Assembly (NCBI RefSeq): GCF_006539125.1
Contig: NZ_BJMK01000017.1
Span: 1-45,864, forward strand
Origin: Gluconobacter sphaericus NBRC 12467
Lineage (GTDB): Bacteria > Pseudomonadota > Alphaproteobacteria > Acetobacterales > Acetobacteraceae
Direction of reading: 5' to 3'
DNA: 45,864 nucleotides
The notes under the pieces are model-generated. The model had not been told where the DNA came from, did not search any database, and saw only the letters and a program-made list of their open reading frames with translations. The stretch's first letter is position 1, and every line of letters begins with the position of its first letter. Shown in pieces: positions 17,108 to 25,249 of the stretch. Both the position numbers and the translations under genes were made by a program.

Positions 17108-17275
17108 TCAGTTGCCCAGTGCGCGATCGACGGAACGACCTGCACGTTCGACCGGTCCTTTCGGCGGATCTACTGTATCACGGACCTTTTCTCCGAATGT
17201 CCGGTGATGCTCACACGCTGTCAGGGTCACGCAGGAGACCGAAAAAGCCAGCAGAACCAAAATTGATTTACGCAT
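17108..17275 (-). CDS. Small 55-residue lipoprotein, entericidin-like
   Basis: This frame is too short for usual length cut-offs but is well formed: ATG at 17275, signal MRKSILVLLAFSVSCVTLTA, lipobox LTAC with Cys 21 as lipidation site, and a 35-residue hydrophilic tail with alternating charges (GEKVRDTVDPP, then VERAGRSVDRALGN). Size and pattern recall entericidin-type and other tiny envelope lipoproteins, with no exact family match recognised. GAAAGAC lies upstream, an imperfect ribosome binding site. It is probably anchored in the outer membrane. It lies between the phospholipase gene and an IS remnant, and a hairpin follows its stop. Confidence 0.65.
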   Translation of the reverse strand: MRKSILVLLAFSVSCVTLTACEHHRTFGEKVRDTVDPPKGPVERAGRSVDRALGN

Positions 17276-17418
17276 GCGGACTGTCTTTCGAAAAATGTCA
17301 GATTACATAGAACGGTACTCCCCGCATTCAGTTGCTGCTTATGATTTCAGATCCCGAATGGCGGTTGAGCCGTTTGAGTTTCGCAGAATCCCTATCTGAA
17401 CGAACAACGGTCATGAGT

Positions 17419-17814
17419 TCATACCCGATAATGGCCAGAGTGGACCGCTCGAGCGGCAACCAGGCCTTCGGCCGGCCGTGAGATCTCATGACGCTGAAAG
17501 CAGCGATGCAGGGCGGAGCGTGTCAGATGGGGGATACCGGCCTGCAGGGCATAAAGACAGTCATCCAGCGGCAGCAACGTATGCCGGCGAAAAGTTACGA
17601 TCATCGCTTCGTCCGTCTCAGAGAGAACCGTTGAGCGCGGCTCTTTAGGACCTGTCTTCTGATCCTCAACCGTTTGACGCTTTCGCCATTTTGCAACTGT
17701 TTTCGGGTTGATCCCGAACTCCTCGCTCAGCGTCGCGAGCGAAGCCTGCGATCGCTGTATTGCTGCTCGCACGGCGTGTGTGGTCGTGGCGCTCCCATGA
17801 CGTCTCTGCCCCAT
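17419..17814 (-). pseudogene. IS481-type transposase, N-terminal remnant
   Basis: From ATG at 17814 the product starts MGQRRHGSATTTHAVRAAIQ and carries the N-terminal helix-turn-helix (LATLSEEFGINPKTVAKWRK) and the LPLDDCLYALQ...LTRSALHRCFQRHEISR block of IS481 transposases. Full family members are about 320 residues with a DDE catalytic domain, which is absent. After HEISRP the reading no longer resembles the family. A different minus-strand frame over the same tail (RPKAWLPLERSTLAIIGYEL) stays open to about 17329, so the junction may join two unrelated fragments. Confidence 0.75.
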
Positions 17815-17870
17815 AATGCTTCCTTCCACTCTCGTGAAAATACCAAATCATCAAACCACGGGACTAGACA
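17419..17870 (-). mobile_element. Truncated IS481-type insertion sequence
   Basis: The minus strand begins at 17870 with TGTCTAGTCCCGTGG, a plausible IS481-family left end (TGT start). The transposase start lies 56 bases inside. Only about the first 115 transposase codons remain, after which the frame changes. The right end, catalytic domain and second terminal repeat are missing, so the element cannot move. It abuts the truncated phosphate-permease fragment. Confidence 0.65.
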
Positions 17871-17890
17871 ATCAGATCCCGCGCCCCGAC

Positions 17891-18169
17891 ATGAGTGGAG
17901 GAAACAAGCCCCTGTATGTCGCGCTTTTCTTCATCGTGCTGGCTTTTAAGTTGGTTAACAGCTCCCACGATACAGAAAATACTGTTGCAACCGTCATCTA
18001 TACCCGCAGCCTGCCGCCACTCATGGCCGTCATTTGGTCCGGTTTCTGGAACTGCTTCGGCGTCGCACTCTCCACTGGCGCAGTGGCCTACAACATCGTG
18101 ACGATTATGCCCGCAGAGCGGATCCCAGGACAGCCCACAAAACGCTCGTTAGCTTCACACGATCGGTAA
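17891..18169 (+). pseudogene. Pit-type phosphate permease, N-terminal fragment
   Basis: The first ~75 residues align by eye with the intact Pit protein encoded at 27794-29146: LVNSSHDTENTVATVIYT matches its FANGFHDTANAVATVIYT, followed by SLPPLMAVIWSGFWN and GAVAYNIVTIMPAE. The signature GFHD is changed to NSSHD. After about MPAE the reading becomes unrelated and stops at 18169; some 370 residues of a normal permease are missing. The IS481 remnant ends 20 bases before its ATG. This is best read as a decayed second pit gene cut down by rearrangement. Confidence 0.75.
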
Positions 18170-18532
18170 TCTTCAAGCGGGATTTTAAAGCCCAAAAATC
18201 TCTTAAAGAAAGAATTACCTACAATATCGAAACGATAATTCTCCTTTCCCGTAAAAGTTAAGGCATAACTTTCTTGCAAACATACTGTCTTACCGCTCTG
18301 AATTCTGGAAAAATTTATAGCTCTTTTAATAAAAAGATTGAATTCTGGTTACAATTATAATGCTCTGTCGAAGAATTTTTTCTTGCATCCACGCTCGAGT
18401 TAACGTCTACCTAATATCGGCAGGTGCTCCTAAGTGGGTTTTCGGCGCATGTTGCGTCATTTGTTCCCCTTAAGAGTTATGATTTCGTGCGTATCTTGTG
18501 CACGACTGCTATTGTTAAAAAGGAGCCTCGTT
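18170..18532. other. AT-rich non-coding stretch and long cold-shock leader
   Basis: No credible gene is visible. The DNA is clearly richer in A/T than its surroundings up to about 18400. The last ~130 bases are the probable promoter and long 5' leader of the cold-shock gene, as is usual for cspA-type genes whose leader folding is temperature-dependent. A TATGAT at 18478-18483 could be a -10 element, without a well-spaced -35. Confidence 0.4.
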
Positions 18533-18739
18533 ATGGCAACAGGCACCGTAAAATGGTTTAACTCCACCAAGGGCTTTGGTTTCATCCAGCCTGACAACGG
18601 TGGTCAGGATGCGTTCGTTCACATCTCTGAACTCGAGCGCGCCGGAATGCACACCCTCAACGAAGGTCAGCATGTCTCTTACGAGCTCGAAGCAGGCCGC
18701 AACGGCAAAACGTCGGCAGTGAGCATCAAGGCAATCTAA
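18533..18739 (+). CDS. cspA: Cold-shock protein, CspA family
   Basis: 68 residues, the standard single cold-shock domain. RNP1 reads KGFGFIQP (residues 13-20) and RNP2 DAFVHIS (27-33), which form the single-stranded nucleic-acid binding face of a small OB-fold RNA chaperone. The ATG at 18533 has AAGGAG eight bases upstream. Acetic acid bacteria carry several such genes, so this one may be constitutive, not cold-induced. A 12-bp palindrome spans its stop codon and a strong terminator follows. Confidence 0.95.
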   Translation: MATGTVKWFNSTKGFGFIQPDNGGQDAFVHISELERAGMHTLNEGQHVSYELEAGRNGKTSAVSIKAI

Positions 18740-18750
18740 TTGCCTTGATG
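18724..18750 (+). repeat. 12-bp palindrome spanning the cold-shock stop codon
   Basis: CATCAAGGCAAT (18724-18735) and ATTGCCTTGATG (18739-18750) pair perfectly with a 3-base loop; the TAA stop at 18737-18739 sits in the loop and the first arm base. It is separate from the terminator hairpin 20 bases further on, giving a tandem-hairpin 3' end that may protect the mRNA. Confidence 0.85.
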
Positions 18751-18770
18751 TACATTCCGATGTGCAGGAA

Positions 18771-18794
18771 GCCGCCCGCAAGGGCGGCTTTTTT
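18771..18794 (+). terminator. Rho-independent terminator of the cold-shock gene
   Basis: GCCGCCC (18771-18777), loop GCAA, GGGCGGC (18782-18788) and six T's (18789-18794). It is a textbook intrinsic terminator and touches the stop codon of the convergent LysR gene. Confidence 0.92.
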
Positions 18795-19708
18795 CATGTC
18801 TGGCACCGGCTTTTCGGCTGCGGCCCGTACCCCCTTTTCGCGAGATCGATCATCTCCACAAACGCATCGGCGGCGGGGCTTCTGTAACGTTCCTTATGCC
18901 TCAACCCATAGAAAAAACGACTCTCCGGCACCTCTGACGCCGCATGAAGCGTTCCCGCAAGCAGCGCCGGAGCAACCACCAGCGATGACAGCGCAGCAAC
19001 CCCCGCCCCTGCCTCGACAGCGGTGCGTACACTCTCGTTCGATGGCAGGACCAGACTGACATTCAGCTCATCCGCCGCGACCCCAAGACACCGGAGATAG
19101 TGCTCCAGCGTGGCCCGCGTCCCCGATCCCGGCTCCCGCATCACCCAGACCTGTTTGCGCAGCCATTTCCCGTCAGCATGTTCAGGTACCCTGGCGCCCG
19201 CCTGCACAATGGTCAGGTGGTCTTTTCCAAGCGGCCACTGCGCGAGCGCTGGATCATCGATAATTGCTTCCACGATCCCCAGTTCAACCTCGCCTTCCCG
19301 GACTTTCTTGGCGGCTTCTTCGGTATTGCTGACGGCCAGTTCGACCGTGATCTGCGGATATTTTTTGCGGAACGCGACCAGAATGGAAGGGATCCAGTAA
19401 GCAGCGATGGTCTGGCTGGCCACAGCACGAAGCGTTCCGCGCTTCAACCCGCTGATTTCATCCAGAACGTTTTCTGCCGCAACCGCCTGCGCGACGACCG
19501 CACGGGCCTCCGGCAGAAACAGATGTCCCGCCTCGCTCAGACGGATGCCCCGTCCCACCCGATCAAAAAGCCTGACCCCATAACGCTCTTCCAGAGCTGC
19601 AATAGCTGCCGAGACCGCAGACTGGGTAACGTTCATCGCCCGGCTCGCAACAGTGACGTGTTCGCGTTCGGCAACAGCGATGAAGAGACGGAGCTGATCT
19701 AGGGTCAT
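18794..19708 (-). CDS. LysR-family regulator paired with YeiH-type transporter
   Basis: 304 residues. The N-terminal winged helix-turn-helix (MTLDQLRLFIAVAEREHVTV, then MNVTQSAVSAAIAALEERYG) is followed by a two-lobed effector domain (CysB/YeiE-like) with ELAVSNTEEAAKKV and EAGAGVAALSS. The start at 19708 gives the normal family length and N-terminus. It is divergent from the yeiH-like gene, the arrangement of YeiE/YeiH, and so most likely controls it. A TGATT-GG-AATCA dyad lies between them. The effector is unknown. Confidence 0.9.
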   Translation of the reverse strand: MTLDQLRLFIAVAEREHVTVASRAMNVTQSAVSAAIAALEERYGVRLFDRVGRGIRLSEAGHLFLPEARAVVAQAVAAENVLDEISGLKRGTLRAVASQTIAAYWIPSILVAFRKKYPQITVELAVSNTEEAAKKVREGEVELGIVEAIIDDPALAQWPLGKDHLTIVQAGARVPEHADGKWLRKQVWVMREPGSGTRATLEHYLRCLGVAADELNVSLVLPSNESVRTAVEAGAGVAALSSLVVAPALLAGTLHAASEVPESRFFYGLRHKERYRSPAADAFVEMIDLAKRGYGPQPKSRCQT

Positions 19709-19740
19709 GCACGATGGATAGCACAATCAATCGATTTTTC

Positions 19741-19752
19741 TGATTGGAATCA
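19741..19752. promoter_or_regulatory. Candidate LysR operator between regulator and yeiH
   Basis: TGATT (19741-19745) and AATCA (19748-19752) form a perfect dyad. Two further ATCAATCGAT-like blocks in inverted orientation (about 19724-19735 and 19769-19781) flank it. LysR regulators typically bind several such sites in the divergent region. Confidence 0.45.
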
Positions 19753-19819
19753 TGAAATTTATGCGTTGGATTGATCGATTGTTCTCTCCGTAAATCTTCA
19801 CGATCAAGGAGAGCATATT

Positions 19820-20872
19820 GTGAAGACCCTAGCGCCTGCGGGAGGCCACGTGTCCCGCTTTCCGGGAACGGCCCTGTGCATCGGTATTGAACTTGCGGCT
19901 TTTGGTCTCGAGCACATGGAACGGATCCTGGCTGGTAAAGCCTTTCTGGAGACCCTGAATATCGCGCTCATCCTGGGCGTCATCCTGCGGTCCGTCCACA
20001 AACCCGCAGACACCTTCACTTGCGGGATCAGATTCTGCTCGAAAACACTCCTCAACATTGCGATCGTCCTTCTGGGCGCAACTTTCAGCCTTCAGGCCGT
20101 CTGGTCTACCGGACCTGAAATCCTGCTCACCGTTCTGGGGATGGTGATCTTCAGCATGATCTTCACATACTGGGCCGGACGGATGAATGGTCTATCTCGA
20201 AATCAGACCCTGCTCGTGGCCTGTGGCGATTCCATCTGCGGCAATTCCGCAATCATGGCCGCAGCCCCTGCCATTCAGGCCTCAGATGAGGATGTCGGCG
20301 CGACAATCGCCTTCACGACAGCAGGTGGTCTGGCGGTCGTTCTGGGACTGCCTGTCCTGCTTCCCTTCCTGAACATGTCCGGGATCGCCAATGGTGCCGT
20401 CGCGGGGTTGACGGTCTATGCGGTTCCGCAGGTCATGGCAGCAGCCGCGCCGTTCGGGCCTACCGCCCTGCATGTCGGAACGCTCGTCAAGCTGATGCGC
20501 GTTCTCATGCTAGGTCCGGTCTGCGCCGTCCTGTCACTGACGGTTCATCGCAAAAACGACCGGATGCAGCCGCTGAAACCTTCCAGAACGGGCAAAGCTC
20601 AAAAACTGTTCCGTCTCGTCCCATGGTATATCGCAGGCTTCATGGCGATGATCATCGTCCGGTCCCTTGGCGTCATTCCCGAAGCCTGCATCGCTCCCCT
20701 CAACCAGACCGCCACATTGCTGACCATTTTGGCCATGGCCGCACTGGGTCTGGGGATCGATATCCGCTCCGTCTTCCGGGCGGGACGACCGCTGGTCCTG
20801 ACAGTCGCGATGTCCCTGGCCGGTCTTCTGGGTGCCAGCATCCTGCTGGTCCGAATACTGAACTGCACATGA
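19820..20872 (+). CDS. yeiH: YeiH/UPF0324 family membrane transporter (putative sulfate/sulfite exporter)
   Basis: 350 residues with about ten hydrophobic segments. Hallmarks of the family are NIALILGVILRS near residue 45, the repeated-inverted core CGDSICGNSAIMAAAPAI near 135-152 and AALGLGIDIRSV near 310. GTG at 19820 has AAGGAGA at the right distance. Members are annotated as putative sulfate exporters; E. coli YeiH is linked to the YeiE LysR regulator. The substrate is not established by sequence. Confidence 0.85.
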   Translation: MKTLAPAGGHVSRFPGTALCIGIELAAFGLEHMERILAGKAFLETLNIALILGVILRSVHKPADTFTCGIRFCSKTLLNIAIVLLGATFSLQAVWSTGPEILLTVLGMVIFSMIFTYWAGRMNGLSRNQTLLVACGDSICGNSAIMAAAPAIQASDEDVGATIAFTTAGGLAVVLGLPVLLPFLNMSGIANGAVAGLTVYAVPQVMAAAAPFGPTALHVGTLVKLMRVLMLGPVCAVLSLTVHRKNDRMQPLKPSRTGKAQKLFRLVPWYIAGFMAMIIVRSLGVIPEACIAPLNQTATLLTILAMAALGLGIDIRSVFRAGRPLVLTVAMSLAGLLGASILLVRILNCT

Positions 20873-20878
20873 GGCAAT

Positions 20879-21955
20879 TCAGCCCTGCGACTGATAGACC
20901 CGCCCGTAGCGGTTCGACAGATAGGCGGACAGCGGAATATCTTCCTGACGGACAAAGCCTGCCGACGGAATCTTCCCCTCCGCGAGCAGGTCCAGAACCG
21001 CGCAGATGGATCCCGCCGTCGTGAGCTGAATCGCAGTCCGGTAGCCGCCCATGAACTCCTGCGCGTGAATGGTCCGGGCCAGTGTTTCCTGTTGCAGCCG
21101 ACCGTTACGTAGTCCCGTCACAATAACCGACAGCACCACCAGGTCCTGAGCCGTTCCGGGAATGGCACGGGTCAGGATATCCTGAAGGATCTGCCGCCGT
21201 TCCGACAGCCGCAAATCGGACAGGAGAACCTTCATGATATCGCGATGGCCCGGATATCGCATGGTGCGATAATTAAGTTCCCGGACCCGGCCGTCATAGG
21301 TTTCACACAACGATCCAAGACCGCCCGACGTGTTGAAAGCCTCATAAAGAACGCCATCGATGCCCAGACTTTCCATGCCCTCAAGCGCGGGAACGAGAAT
21401 ACGCTTCCCATCTACGATAGCCTCACAGGGTTCGATATATTCGTTGATGAGGCCTTCCGTGCTCCAGGTCAGGTTATATCCCAGCGCATTGGACGGAAAA
21501 CGCGGCAGTGCTCCGACACGTAACCGGATCGTATCGATCTCGTCGAAATGCCCGGCCAGATCATGCGCGGCAATCGAAACAAAGCCCGGCGCCAGACCGC
21601 ATTGCGGAATGAACGCATGTGCAGCGCCCTCGGCCAACGCCTTGACATCACGGGTAGACGCCACATCCTCGGTCAAGTCCAGATAATGCACGCCCGCCGT
21701 GGCGGCAGCCCGCGCGACAGTCCGCGTCAAATGAAAGGGAAGCGCGGAGAGAACGGCGAACTGTCCTTTGAGCAGCTCCGGATCAAGCCCCAGCGCGATA
21801 TCGGCTGTTTTGCGGGCAATCCCTTCAGGCAGTTTGAGGCTGTTGAGATACTCCGCGTGACAGTCAAGCAGCGTCACACGATAGCCGCCGTAATGAAGAA
21901 GCTCCGCAATGGCTGAACCGATCTTGCCCGCACCTGCAACCGTAACCTGCTTCAT
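20879..21955 (-). CDS. Saccharopine dehydrogenase family oxidoreductase
   Basis: 358 residues from the ATG with AGGA seven bases upstream. The N-terminal Rossmann fold starts VAGAGKIGSAIAELL (residues 5-19), and the middle contains ALPFHLTRTVARAA and HYLDLTEDV. The saccharopine-dehydrogenase C-terminal domain follows (IPQCGLAPGFVSIAAHDL, then VGALPRFPSNALGYNLTWS). Relatives include saccharopine reductases and lysine 6-dehydrogenase, so it probably acts in lysine or related amino-acid metabolism. It is divergent from an Lrp/AsnC regulator, which supports amino-acid control. The exact substrate is not resolved. Confidence 0.82.
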   Translation of the reverse strand: MKQVTVAGAGKIGSAIAELLHYGGYRVTLLDCHAEYLNSLKLPEGIARKTADIALGLDPELLKGQFAVLSALPFHLTRTVARAAATAGVHYLDLTEDVASTRDVKALAEGAAHAFIPQCGLAPGFVSIAAHDLAGHFDEIDTIRLRVGALPRFPSNALGYNLTWSTEGLINEYIEPCEAIVDGKRILVPALEGMESLGIDGVLYEAFNTSGGLGSLCETYDGRVRELNYRTMRYPGHRDIMKVLLSDLRLSERRQILQDILTRAIPGTAQDLVVLSVIVTGLRNGRLQQETLARTIHAQEFMGGYRTAIQLTTAGSICAVLDLLAEGKIPSAGFVRQEDIPLSAYLSNRYGRVYQSQG

Positions 21956-22047
21956 GATCATATCCTGTTCCGGAAGTGTTACAGACAGGATCTGGGTCTG
22001 AGCCGACGGATCTCAAGCGGCAGCGTGACGGCAAAAAGACATTCCAA

Positions 22048-22062
22048 ACGGCAGTTTGCCGT
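22048..22062. promoter_or_regulatory. Inverted repeat next to the Lrp/AsnC gene start
   Basis: ACGGCA (22048-22053), GTT, TGCCGT (22057-22062) lies 14 bases before the regulator's ATG, in the region shared with the divergent dehydrogenase gene. Lrp-type proteins often autoregulate from such sites. Confidence 0.4.
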
Positions 22063-22076
22063 CTATAACAGTCAGA

Positions 22077-22505
22077 ATGACGGATCCGATCGATCAAGCT
22101 CTTCTCGATATCCTGCGTCGCAATGCACGCACCCCCACAGCCGCGCTGGCCCGCAGGCTAGGGATTTCCCGCACGACTCTGCAGGGGCGCATAGAACGTC
22201 TGGAGCGGCAGGGACGGATCCGGGGCTACACGCTTCTCGAAAATCCGGACGAGGATCTGGTGCGCGCCCATGTCTCGATCGTGCTCACCCCCCGCCACCG
22301 GCAAAAAGTGGAGCGGGATCTGAAAACATTGCCCGAACTGCGGGAACTGCATGCGGTCAGCGGTGCCTCGGACCTGATTGCCCTGCTGGGGGCCGCCACG
22401 ACCGAAAACATCAACCGCGCCATCGACGATATCGGACAGATGGAAGGCGTAGAGCGGACTGTCTCCGCCATCATCCTCTCGACGCGCTTTCGCAAAGGGC
22501 ACTGA
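22077..22505 (+). CDS. Lrp/AsnC family transcription regulator
   Basis: 142 residues. The N-terminal helix-turn-helix reads DQALLDILRRNARTPTAALA then RRLGISRTTLQGRIERLERQ. The C-terminal RAM (ACT-like) domain that binds amino acids covers about residues 60-140 (AHVSIVLTPRH, then HAVSGASDLIALLGA). ATG at 22077 gives the normal length. The target is probably the divergent saccharopine-dehydrogenase-like gene and itself. Confidence 0.9.
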   Translation: MTDPIDQALLDILRRNARTPTAALARRLGISRTTLQGRIERLERQGRIRGYTLLENPDEDLVRAHVSIVLTPRHRQKVERDLKTLPELRELHAVSGASDLIALLGAATTENINRAIDDIGQMEGVERTVSAIILSTRFRKGH

Positions 22506-22611
22506 GCCAACAGCCTGACACCTCGCTCCCCTTAAGAAACGGCTTGCTTTCAATATTGACCGCTGTCCACTCTCTACAAAACAGATGTTTACCGCTCATG
22601 ACGGAGCCCTG

Positions 22612-23592
22612 ATGCAGACGCCCCCCTCCCGTTCCGACGCCATTACGGTCAGCAGCCTCCGCAAAACCTACCGGATCCGTGAAGGAGGCAGCTGGCGGGG
22701 AAAAACCCGCGATATCGTCGCGCTGGACGGAATTTCCTTTTCAGTTCCGAAAGGCCAGATCGCAGGCTTCATCGGTCCGAACGGCGCGGGAAAATCGACG
22801 GCGATCAAGATCCTCTCCGGCATCCTACGCCCTACGTCGGGAGAGGTGCAGGTCAACGGGCTGGTACCCTGGACGAACCGCATCGCCCATGTAGCTCGGA
22901 TCGGCGTCGTATTCGGGCAGCGGACCCAGCTCTGGTGGGATCTTTCAGTCTCCGAAGGCCTCGCCTTGCTGCGCGACATTTACGGCGTGGAACCGGAGCG
23001 TTTTGCCCGCAACCGCGCCCGTCTGGCCGACGCGCTCGACCTGGGCGAAATCATGGACCAATCCGTCCGCCAGCTTTCCCTTGGGCAGAGAATGCGTGCC
23101 GAAATCGCGGCCTCTCTCATCCATGATCCGGACATCCTCATTCTCGATGAACCCACGATTGGTCTGGACGCCCCCTCAAAGCTCGCCGTCCGGGCCTTCG
23201 TGCATGAACTTTGCCGGGACCGGGGCACCACCGTCCTGCTGACGACCCATGACATGCACGACATCGAAGCGCTCGCTGAACGAGTAATCGTCATCGGTCA
23301 CGGCCGCATCCTCGCAGACAGCCCGTTCGAAGATCTTCGCACCACGACCCTCTCCGAGCGTATTTTGGAACTCGATTTTCATGACACGCCGCCTGCACTG
23401 ACGCTTCCCGCCGGCGCCCACGAAACCGCGCGTGAGCTCCACAGCCTCACCATTACTTTCGATCCGCGCCAGATCCCCGCACCGGCCCTCGTCGCCCATA
23501 TCGGCCATCTCCCCGGCCTCGACGACCTACGGATCAGCCGCCCCTCGATCGACGAAATCATCACACGTTTCTATGCGGATCACGCCGCATGA
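22612..23592 (+). CDS. ABC-2 type exporter, ATP-binding subunit
   Basis: 326 residues. Walker A GPNGAGKST lies near 59-67, Q-loop VVFGQRTQLWWD, signature LSLGQRMRAEIA and Walker B DILILDEPTIGLD. The LSLGQR signature with the preceding FGQRTQLWWDL segment marks the NatA-like group that pairs with DUF990/ABC-2 permeases, often annotated as viologen or daunorubicin-type export. GGAG eight bases before the ATG at 22612 sets the start over an upstream ATG at 22585. It overlaps the next gene by 4 bases. Confidence 0.88.
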   Translation: MQTPPSRSDAITVSSLRKTYRIREGGSWRGKTRDIVALDGISFSVPKGQIAGFIGPNGAGKSTAIKILSGILRPTSGEVQVNGLVPWTNRIAHVARIGVVFGQRTQLWWDLSVSEGLALLRDIYGVEPERFARNRARLADALDLGEIMDQSVRQLSLGQRMRAEIAASLIHDPDILILDEPTIGLDAPSKLAVRAFVHELCRDRGTTVLLTTHDMHDIEALAERVIVIGHGRILADSPFEDLRTTTLSERILELDFHDTPPALTLPAGAHETARELHSLTITFDPRQIPAPALVAHIGHLPGLDDLRISRPSIDEIITRFYADHAA

Positions 23593-24413
23593 GCCTGCGC
23601 CCGTATCTCACGGCCTTCGGTCTGCAATGGAAGATCGGGCTACGATACCGCATCGCGGTCGTCGCCGGACTAGTCGCACAGATGTGGTTCGGCGCCGTTA
23701 CCCTGATGGCCTATGCGTCAGTGTACCATGCCGCTCCGGACGTGCAGGCTCCGCTCTCGCTGCGGCAGGCCATGACCTACACCTGGATCCAGCAGTCACT
23801 CTTCACACTTCTACCGCTCGGCTGCCTGCCCGCCATCGGCGACGCCGCCCGGACAGGAGCCATCGTCTATGATCTCATGCGCCCAGTCGATATGTGGAAC
23901 TGGTGGCTCTCTGCCAGCCTAGCAAGACTGCTGGGCAATGCCGTCCCCCGCGCTGTCCTGCTAGCCTGCGTCGCCGGTCCTCTCGCGATGCTTGTCGGGC
24001 TCGGCGCGTGGAGCCTGGCCGGCCCCGCAAGCCTGATCTCCGCGGCTCTGGCCCTTCTTTCCATCACACTCGGTGCTCTACTCTCCGCAACCATCGTCAT
24101 GTGGTGGAATATCCTCACGGCCCGTACCCTTTCGCCTCTGGGGAGCTATGCCGTTGGAACGCCGCTCGCCGTCCTGTTATCCGGGATGCTACTTCCGCTG
24201 CCGCTCTATCCCGACTGGATCCGGCCTTTCCTGCTGGCACAGCCATTCGCCGGCATTACCGACATCCCAATCCGCATCTATCTCGGAACACCCATTCCCG
24301 GTGGTGTTACAACGGGTCTGGGCCTTCAGATTTTCTGGCTGACGGCCCTGACATTTCTTGGACGTCTGTGGATGCGTCAGACCGTGAACCGGCTGGAGGT
24401 GCAGGGTGCCTGA
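23589..24413 (+). CDS. ABC-2 exporter permease 1 (DUF990-type)
   Basis: 274 residues, six predicted spans, starting in an ATGA overlap with the ATPase gene. Features of the family are LRYRIAVVAGLVAQMWFG near the N-terminus, the polar loop VYDLMRPVDMWNWWLSASLA near residue 100 and a C-terminal span with the sequence FWLTALTFLGRLWMRQTVNR. With the next permease it forms a heterodimeric exporter. The substrate is unknown. Confidence 0.82.
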   Translation: MSLRPYLTAFGLQWKIGLRYRIAVVAGLVAQMWFGAVTLMAYASVYHAAPDVQAPLSLRQAMTYTWIQQSLFTLLPLGCLPAIGDAARTGAIVYDLMRPVDMWNWWLSASLARLLGNAVPRAVLLACVAGPLAMLVGLGAWSLAGPASLISAALALLSITLGALLSATIVMWWNILTARTLSPLGSYAVGTPLAVLLSGMLLPLPLYPDWIRPFLLAQPFAGITDIPIRIYLGTPIPGGVTTGLGLQIFWLTALTFLGRLWMRQTVNRLEVQGA

Positions 24414-25239
24414 CATGATGCAATCCCCCTCCCGCACACTCAGTGACCCAGGCCTGTATCGACGCATGGCCGGGGCTTCGATCGTGGCGCAGCTCCGCTA
24501 CCCCGGCACCTTTATCATTCAAGCCATCGGCAATTTCGTCACAACACTCCTCAGCTTCTTCGGCATCTGGAGCCTGTTCCATCGCTTCGGCAGCATCGCA
24601 GGATGGGATATCGGAACCGTCGCCGTCCTGTACGGTCTGGTGAACGTGGCTTTTGCCATCGCCGAAACCCTGGGGCGCGGCTTCGAGGTCTTTGGTGGTG
24701 AATATGTCCGGACCGGAAGCTTCGACCGCCTCCTCCTGCGCCCGCGCTCGACGCTGCTGCTGCTTCTAGGGCACGAACTGCGCCTGCGCCCGATCGGACG
24801 CTTCCTTCAGGGGCTGTTCGTACTCGCGGCGGGCCTGTGGCTCGCCCCACATGTCCAGTGGACCGCCACTCTGGTCCTGCCCTGGGCCATCGCAGGCGGG
24901 GCGGCCATGTTCCTCGGCGTCCTGATCGGACAGGCCGCTCTGTGCTTCATTACCGTTGAAGGACTGGAGGTCGTGAACGTTCTGACCTATGGCGGCGTGG
25001 AGGCCGGCCAGTACCCGCTGACCATGTTCGGACGCTGGCTCCGGCGTTTCATCACCTTTGTCCTTCCGCTCGCCGCCGTCTGCTATTACCCGACACTGTT
25101 CAGCCTCAACCACCCGGACCCGCTTGACGTGCCGACATGGATCGGCGCGCTTTCACCTGCGGCGGGGTTCGCCTTCCTGGGCGTCATGGTTCTCGCCTGG
25201 AACCGGGCAGTCGCAGGATATGTCTCCAGCGGAAGCTGA
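24406..25239 (+). CDS. ABC-2 exporter permease 2 (DUF990-type)
   Basis: 277 residues, six predicted spans. GTG at 24406 overlaps the preceding gene by 8 bases and has GGAGG six bases before it; ATG at 24415 is an alternative. It shares with its partner the loop YVRTGSFDRLLLRPRSTLLL and the pattern GIWSLFHRFGSIAGWDI. The three overlapping genes 22612-25239 are one export operon. Confidence 0.82.
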   Translation: MPDMMQSPSRTLSDPGLYRRMAGASIVAQLRYPGTFIIQAIGNFVTTLLSFFGIWSLFHRFGSIAGWDIGTVAVLYGLVNVAFAIAETLGRGFEVFGGEYVRTGSFDRLLLRPRSTLLLLLGHELRLRPIGRFLQGLFVLAAGLWLAPHVQWTATLVLPWAIAGGAAMFLGVLIGQAALCFITVEGLEVVNVLTYGGVEAGQYPLTMFGRWLRRFITFVLPLAAVCYYPTLFSLNHPDPLDVPTWIGALSPAAGFAFLGVMVLAWNRAVAGYVSSGS

Positions 25240-25249
25240 GGCCCGGAGT

